The notes under the pieces are model-generated. The model was not told where the DNA came from. It did no database searches and was given only the letters and a program-made list of their open reading frames with translations. The translations under genes and the position numbers were made by a program. Shown piece by piece: positions 43,354 through 47,292 of a DNA stretch of 47,292 bases (position 1 is its first letter; each line of letters opens with the position of its first letter). Origin of the DNA: JBPBPI01 sp050954885 (lineage in GTDB: Bacteria; Pseudomonadota; Alphaproteobacteria; Caedimonadales; Caedimonadaceae); contig JBPBPI010000059.1 of the NCBI GenBank assembly GCA_050954885.1, positions 1-47,292 of the forward strand, read 5' to 3'.

Positions 43354-44325
43354 TTATGCCGCAAGTGGCTTTGTATTAGAAGATTTGTTTGTGACAGAAT
43401 TTAATAAATTATTGTCGAATTTAAAATTTTCTGGAGATTGCAAAGCTTCTTTCAAATAGTTTTCAAATAATTGAACACGCTTAAATTTTTCTAAATAACT
43501 CGGGTAAATGCAATGAAGCGAAATTTCTTGTGTCACAATTTCTGGCATTACTTCTATCAAATTATTCTTAACATTTAATTTTTTTTCTACATTTAATAAA
43601 GCAATTCCCAAATCTTGTTGGGCTGCGCCACGCATTTCTTCATAAGAATTGACATAAAGTGAGGGTTGAATAAAAGATTTGATATCTTTGGACAAAGATT
43701 TCGAAGGTGTGTTGAAAAAGCTATTTTGCTCGCTGAAATCAATGATGCGATGTGCCTTCAAATCTGCCATACTTTGAGGTAGGCCAAAAGTTTTTAAATA
43801 AGCATCACTTGCGTATAATCTTTGTTGCAACGTGCAAAGCGAGGATTGGATCAATTCAGAATTGTCGGCAAAAGCAGGCATAATTGCCATTTCAACGCCC
43901 AAACTTTTAAAATCTTCGACTTGATCATATTGCACAAGGTGTAATTGAATGTCAGGATATATTTTTTGAAAATTTAAGATATGTTGCATCAATTGTGAAG
44001 ACATAAGGCGACGAAGCAAGGCAATTTTTAAACTTCCTTTAGCCTCGTCTTTAACTTCTTGAATTTCAACATTACATTGCACAAATTCTTCATACATTTT
44101 ATGTACGGTGTCAAATAAAGCACGACCTTGACTTGTTAAAACGACCCCTCTTGAATTTCGGATAAAAAGTTTAAGTTGAATTTGTTCTTCAAGTTTTTGA
44201 ATAGATCGGCTAAGAGCAGATTGTGTGATATGCAAAACATGTCCAGCTTCTGTAAAGCTTCCTGCTTTGGCAATGTGATAAAAAACTTTAAATTTGTTCC
44301 AATCTAAATTTGATTTTGTGATCAT
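43354..44325 (-). CDS. LysR family transcriptional regulator (second paralogue)
   Basis: A 323-residue regulator with the helix-turn-helix in residues 8-70 (FKVFYHIAKAGSFTEAGHVL, ITQSALSRSIQKLEEQIQ, RGVVLTSQGR) and a LysR substrate-binding domain (KGSLKIALLRRL, PDIQLHLVQYDQV). It is closely similar to the regulator at 39526 in the DNA-binding half, while the effector half differs more, suggesting different ligands but overlapping operators. A Ser/Asn-rich tail of about 20 residues is unusual. It is divergent from the XRE regulator across an intergenic region holding copy 2 of the shared element. Confidence 0.93.
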   Translation of the reverse strand: MITKSNLDWNKFKVFYHIAKAGSFTEAGHVLHITQSALSRSIQKLEEQIQLKLFIRNSRGVVLTSQGRALFDTVHKMYEEFVQCNVEIQEVKDEAKGSLKIALLRRLMSSQLMQHILNFQKIYPDIQLHLVQYDQVEDFKSLGVEMAIMPAFADNSELIQSSLCTLQQRLYASDAYLKTFGLPQSMADLKAHRIIDFSEQNSFFNTPSKSLSKDIKSFIQPSLYVNSYEEMRGAAQQDLGIALLNVEKKLNVKNNLIEVMPEIVTQEISLHCIYPSYLEKFKRVQLFENYLKEALQSPENFKFDNNLLNSVTNKSSNTKPLAA

Positions 44326-44362
44326 GTGTGTTTTCCCTTATAACTTTTAAAATCATCATACT

Positions 44363-44418
44363 TTAGATGATCCAATGGTTTTGTATATCTTTAATGTAAT
44401 ATACGCATTTTAATGTAC
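44363..44418 (-). promoter_or_regulatory. Shared bipartite element, copy 2 (upstream of the second LysR gene)
   Basis: TTAGATGATC at 44363-44372, then after 29 bp TACGCATTTTAATGTAC at 44402-44418. It matches the element at 39358-39411 in both parts and in spacing to within 1 bp. It starts 38 bp upstream of the LysR start codon on the minus strand, the usual place for an autoregulatory LysR site. Confidence 0.5.
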
Positions 44419-44567
44419 ATAATCAACTTAAAAATATACAATAAATATATTTTTATTTTTTTATATATATGTTATTGATAAAAAAAGTATAATTTTTAAG
44501 TAAACAATCTATTCAAGGATTGATTTTTGTGACAGTATGGAATAGATCAAAACTTTAGGATAATTTA

Positions 44568-45218
44568 ATGAGTGAATCAGACGGTTTTATGGCCGATAAG
44601 TCAAAAAGATTACGCGTGGCACGCGCTTTGTCAGGTTTAACACGTGAAGCTTTTTCAAAAAAATATGACATTAGTGTCTATACTTTAAGAAGTTGTGAAC
44701 TTGGTCATCTTATTGTGTCTTATAAAACAGCTGATAAAGTTTCTAAAGCTTTGGAAGAAGAAGGTATTTTTTGTACAACCGAATGGATTATGGAAGGTAA
44801 GGGACACACACCTTCTTTTCAAAATAATAAAAATAATTATAAAAATTTATCTTTATTGTCAGAAGAAGATACAATTTCACAAGAGATAGACTTTTTCAGA
44901 AAATTACATGATTCTTCTATTGTTGTACAAATTAAAGATGATGCTATGGCACCTATTTATAAAATAGGTGATGTTATTGGTGGTAAATTAATTGAAGACC
45001 ATAATCAATTAATTGGAAAAGCATGCCTAATTGAGACAAAACCTGATCATTTTATCTTACGAAAAATAACCAAAGATCAAAGCAGTAATGAGCCTTGGAT
45101 TTTAACAGCTTTAAATCCAGAGACAAAATGTGTCGATCATTATTTAAGAATGTCAAAAATTACGTCAGCCGCACCTGTGTTATGGACGAGACGTTCTTTA
45201 ACTTCTGCTTTGGAATAG
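44568..45218 (+). CDS. XRE-type regulator with S24-like domain lacking the catalytic serine
   Basis: A 216-residue protein. A helix-turn-helix covers residues 13-66 (RLRVARALSGLTREAFSKKY, YTLRSCELGHLIVSY) and a LexA/CI-type S24 fold follows (IVVQIKDDAMAPIYKIGDVIGG, then LIGKACLIET). In active S24 proteins this position reads DSMxPxxxxGD; here Ser is Ala126, so self-cleavage is not expected and the domain probably serves dimerisation or ligand sensing. TAGGAT is 8 bp before the ATG. Its 3' end overlaps the convergent gene by 21 bp. Confidence 0.85.
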   Translation: MSESDGFMADKSKRLRVARALSGLTREAFSKKYDISVYTLRSCELGHLIVSYKTADKVSKALEEEGIFCTTEWIMEGKGHTPSFQNNKNNYKNLSLLSEEDTISQEIDFFRKLHDSSIVVQIKDDAMAPIYKIGDVIGGKLIEDHNQLIGKACLIETKPDHFILRKITKDQSSNEPWILTALNPETKCVDHYLRMSKITSAAPVLWTRRSLTSALE

Positions 45219-45671
45219 TGCCTTCGACATGCCCAAGGCATAATTTTCAATCAATAAGTTATTTTCCCAAATAAATTTTTCAATGTCCAAATCGCGATCA
45301 AAAGCAAAATTAAATGTATGAACGTAATTGTTCGTGGGAATAATAAAACTAGCTGATTTTATTGTTTGACAGACATCAATACGACGTTGTGTCACATTAT
45401 AAGGGTCATATTTTGTTGGAAGATTATCCCAGCATACCCATTCACGTGGTGATGTCGTTTCTTCAATATAATTGAAGGAATCTTTTTCCATAATATTTTC
45501 TTCCTTAAAAACATTTTGCCAGTCAGAAGACGTTGACGCATAGAAAAATTGATTCTTTACAGACGTTGTAAAGCTGAAAAAATGGGGACCACATTCCTTT
45601 AATTCTTCAAAAATATTTTGAATGTAATCATGTTGATCTTGAGAGTAATCTAATAATTCTTGTTTCATCAT
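45198..45671 (-). CDS. Sensor-domain protein resembling the N-terminal half of LuxR-type regulators
   Basis: A 157-residue protein. HFFSFTTSVKNQFFYASTSSDW and the later SPREWVCWDNLP with KYDPYN recall the PAS-like or autoinducer-binding half of LuxR-type regulators found in protist-associated bacteria, including the conserved Trp and Asp-Pro. There is no DNA-binding helix-turn-helix, which normally adds 70 residues. It may be a truncated regulator or a stand-alone ligand binder. AAGGAGA precedes two adjacent ATGs (45671 and 45668). It starts 7 bp after the MFS stop and is probably cotranscribed with it. Confidence 0.5.
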   Translation of the reverse strand: MMKQELLDYSQDQHDYIQNIFEELKECGPHFFSFTTSVKNQFFYASTSSDWQNVFKEENIMEKDSFNYIEETTSPREWVCWDNLPTKYDPYNVTQRRIDVCQTIKSASFIIPTNNYVHTFNFAFDRDLDIEKFIWENNLLIENYALGMSKALFQSRS

Positions 45672-45678
45672 TGTCTCC

Positions 45679-46947
45679 TTAAATTAAGTCGTTAGTAAAT
45701 TTATTGCTTTTCATGAAATATAAAGTGAAAGCAAATAAGAATAAAGTTGCACAGAAAAACAAATGAAACACAGGCATAATTGGATTTTCTGTCAATTTAT
45801 AAAGAGTGATGGCAATAATTGAGCTTGTGGCACCCAAAAGCCCATTGCCCAAATTAAAGGCAAGGCTCACCGCTGTATATCTTTTGTTCATGGGAAATAA
45901 TTTCATCATGACTACATGAGAGGGCGCCAAAAAGGCCGCTACAAAAAGTGTAAAAAGAATTAAAGATATCGTAATATAGGTGAAATTATTAGAAATTAAT
46001 CCCATATAGAGAAAAGCACCTAATAAAAGTATTGTAAATGCTGTAAAAATCATGGTTTTCTGTGATCCGATGCGATCAGCCAAATGGCCTAACCACCACA
46101 AATTAATCATTTCAGCAAAAGAAACAAAGGAAATGATGCCGCTAATATCTTTTAATGTATAAGAAGAGACAAGAGGAATAAAAGCACTGGGAAAACTTAA
46201 CATGAAATAATAGAGGCATCCTGAAAGGCTGGCAATACCGAAGGCTAGAAATAGTTCATGAGGATAATTCTTAAGGGTATTTTTCAGCGAAAATGTTTCT
46301 TTGTTGATGTAATTTGTGGTTAAACTTTCGGGCAAAGATTTACGGATATAATAACCAATAAATCCAAATATTGCGGGCAAGATAAAAGCAAATCGCCAAA
46401 CAGATTCCCAATTTGTTTGATATCTTAAAACCATGATAAGAATGAGAGAAGCCCCCAAAGACCCTATAGAACCAGATGATGTATAAATTCCACTGATTAA
46501 ATTTTGACGATGAGCTGGTGTTTGTTCCAAAACATAAACAGCCGCTCCATTATACTCACCGGCTACACAAAAACTTTGACATAATCTTAACACCACAATG
46601 AAGGCGGGTGCCAACATGCCAATTTGAGCATAAGTCGGCACAAGTCCCATGGCAGCTGTGGATAAAGCCATGCCAAAAATTGATAAAGATAAAGCTTTTT
46701 TACGTCCTTCACCATCGCCAATGCGACCAAAGTAAATGGCCCCCAAAGGACGAGCGATAAAGCCGATTGCGTAAACACTTAAACTTAAAATGAGGCTGGT
46801 CATTTTATCTTCGGTTGGAAAAAATAAGGGCGCAAGAATAGGTGCTAAATAAATGTAAATTGCAAAGTCAAATTGCTCAATACAGTTTCCCATCATAGCC
46901 GCAATTAAAACTTTAGGAGATAATTTTAAGTTTACATTATTTGACAT
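45679..46947 (-). CDS. MFS transporter, ProP/MHS type
   Basis: A 422-residue, 12-helix transporter: MGNCIEQFDFAIYIYLAPIL at the start, ARPLGAIYFGRIGDGEGRKKAL as motif A, and LRLCQSFCVAGEYNGAAVYV at helix 4. It is the most canonical of the four MHS-type proteins here together with that at 40517. Substrate unknown; osmolytes, dicarboxylates or amino acids are usual. It leads a two-gene minus-strand unit with the sensor-domain protein. AAAGG lies before the ATG. Confidence 0.92.
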   Translation of the reverse strand: MSNNVNLKLSPKVLIAAMMGNCIEQFDFAIYIYLAPILAPLFFPTEDKMTSLILSLSVYAIGFIARPLGAIYFGRIGDGEGRKKALSLSIFGMALSTAAMGLVPTYAQIGMLAPAFIVVLRLCQSFCVAGEYNGAAVYVLEQTPAHRQNLISGIYTSSGSIGSLGASLILIMVLRYQTNWESVWRFAFILPAIFGFIGYYIRKSLPESLTTNYINKETFSLKNTLKNYPHELFLAFGIASLSGCLYYFMLSFPSAFIPLVSSYTLKDISGIISFVSFAEMINLWWLGHLADRIGSQKTMIFTAFTILLLGAFLYMGLISNNFTYITISLILFTLFVAAFLAPSHVVMMKLFPMNKRYTAVSLAFNLGNGLLGATSSIIAITLYKLTENPIMPVFHLFFCATLFLFAFTLYFMKSNKFTNDLI

Positions 46948-47292
46948 AAAATTTGCCTTTATAAATAAAGATACTTATATAACACTCAGATTATCACAAC
47001 TTATTTACGAGTCTAGTTTTTAATTTCAAATCAATCACTTATTTTGTCAATCAAACAATGCATTTTTTGCAATGATGACTATTAACAACGAGAAACGTAT
47101 ATTTCAAACTTAATATTAATGTAATATTTATCATAAATTTTGATGAATAGGAAACTTTCTTTTAAGTCATAGTCAATTATTTTTAAAAATTTAGCTTTAT
47201 AGCTGAATGAGTTTATGTTTTTACATAATGGCAAGATTATGATCTAGGTTGTGTAAGAAGTTTAAAGGGGTGGCTCTGTCCTTTCTGAGTCT
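46948..47292. other. 345-bp AT-rich intergenic region to the window end
   Basis: No gene of credible length in any frame. It contains the minus-strand promoter region of the MFS gene, a dyad TGCATTTTTTGCA at 47059-47071 (LysR-type T-N11-A form, sharing GCATTTTTTG with copy 1 of the shared element) and TTAATGTAATAT at 47116-47127, which also occurs at 44391-44402 next to copy 2. Confidence 0.45.

Overview
The window reads as chromosomal DNA of an AT-rich alphaproteobacterium, most likely a host-associated one of the Holosporales/Paracaedibacter kind living in protists. This is inference from gene content; no rRNA or marker phylogeny was possible. The signs are alphaproteobacterial-style housekeeping genes (ctaA, pgk, glmM, serC, ccmAB, recG, yebC, an AsmA protein, a DUF29 protein), four proline/betaine-type MFS transporters, a secreted patatin phospholipase, pieces of a type VI secretion system (T6SS), and long AT-rich intergenic stretches. 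No integrase, transposase, CRISPR array or prophage module was seen. The only RNA gene found is tRNA-Thr(TGT).

Layout. 1-4.1 kb: the tail of an unknown gene, a short-chain dehydrogenase, and, on the minus strand, a DUF3857/transglutaminase protein followed by an MFS transporter. 4.3-8.5 kb: AsmA, DUF29 and an Hsp20 chaperone whose leader looks like a ROSE RNA thermometer. 8.5-14.4 kb: ctaA and pgk (convergent, 3' ends overlapping by 130 bp), a 1016-residue GltD-like/PyrK-like (Nfn-like) fused flavoprotein, and a cupin protein. 14.5-17.7 kb: a glycosyltransferase with a signal peptide, a GNAT enzyme, a 20-bp-stem hairpin and a small Cys-rich secreted protein. 17.9-21.7 kb: glmM-serC-ccmA-ccmB, a likely operon. 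21.8-24.8 kb: a T6SS minicluster in which sheath proteins TssB and TssC are one continuous polypeptide, followed by an Hcp-like tube protein and the baseplate protein TssE. 24.9-30.7 kb: a WavE-type glycosyltransferase, tRNA-Thr, an orphan MEDS-domain histidine kinase, a VanX-type dipeptidase and a class A penicillin-binding protein. 30.7-38.8 kb: small proteins, a DMT permease, a 3-methyladenine glycosylase, recG (apparently with an ATT start), an MFS protein with a broken motif A, a patatin and yebC. 38.9-47.3 kb: a regulatory/transport cluster with two paralogous LysR regulators, two MFS transporters, an esterase with a coupled small ORF, an XRE-S24-like regulator lacking the protease serine, and a sensor-domain protein lacking a DNA-binding domain. 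The intergenic regions upstream of the two LysR genes share a bipartite sequence element.

How the genes fit together: glmM, the dipeptidase and the penicillin-binding protein serve the cell wall, and ctaA and ccmAB serve respiration through haem proteins. The T6SS parts, the patatin, the surface glycosyltransferases and the MFS transporters fit life in or on a eukaryotic host. The strongest candidates for something new are the single-chain TssB-TssC sheath protein and the single-chain Nfn-like flavoprotein; the ROSE-like leader and the shared LysR-associated element follow.
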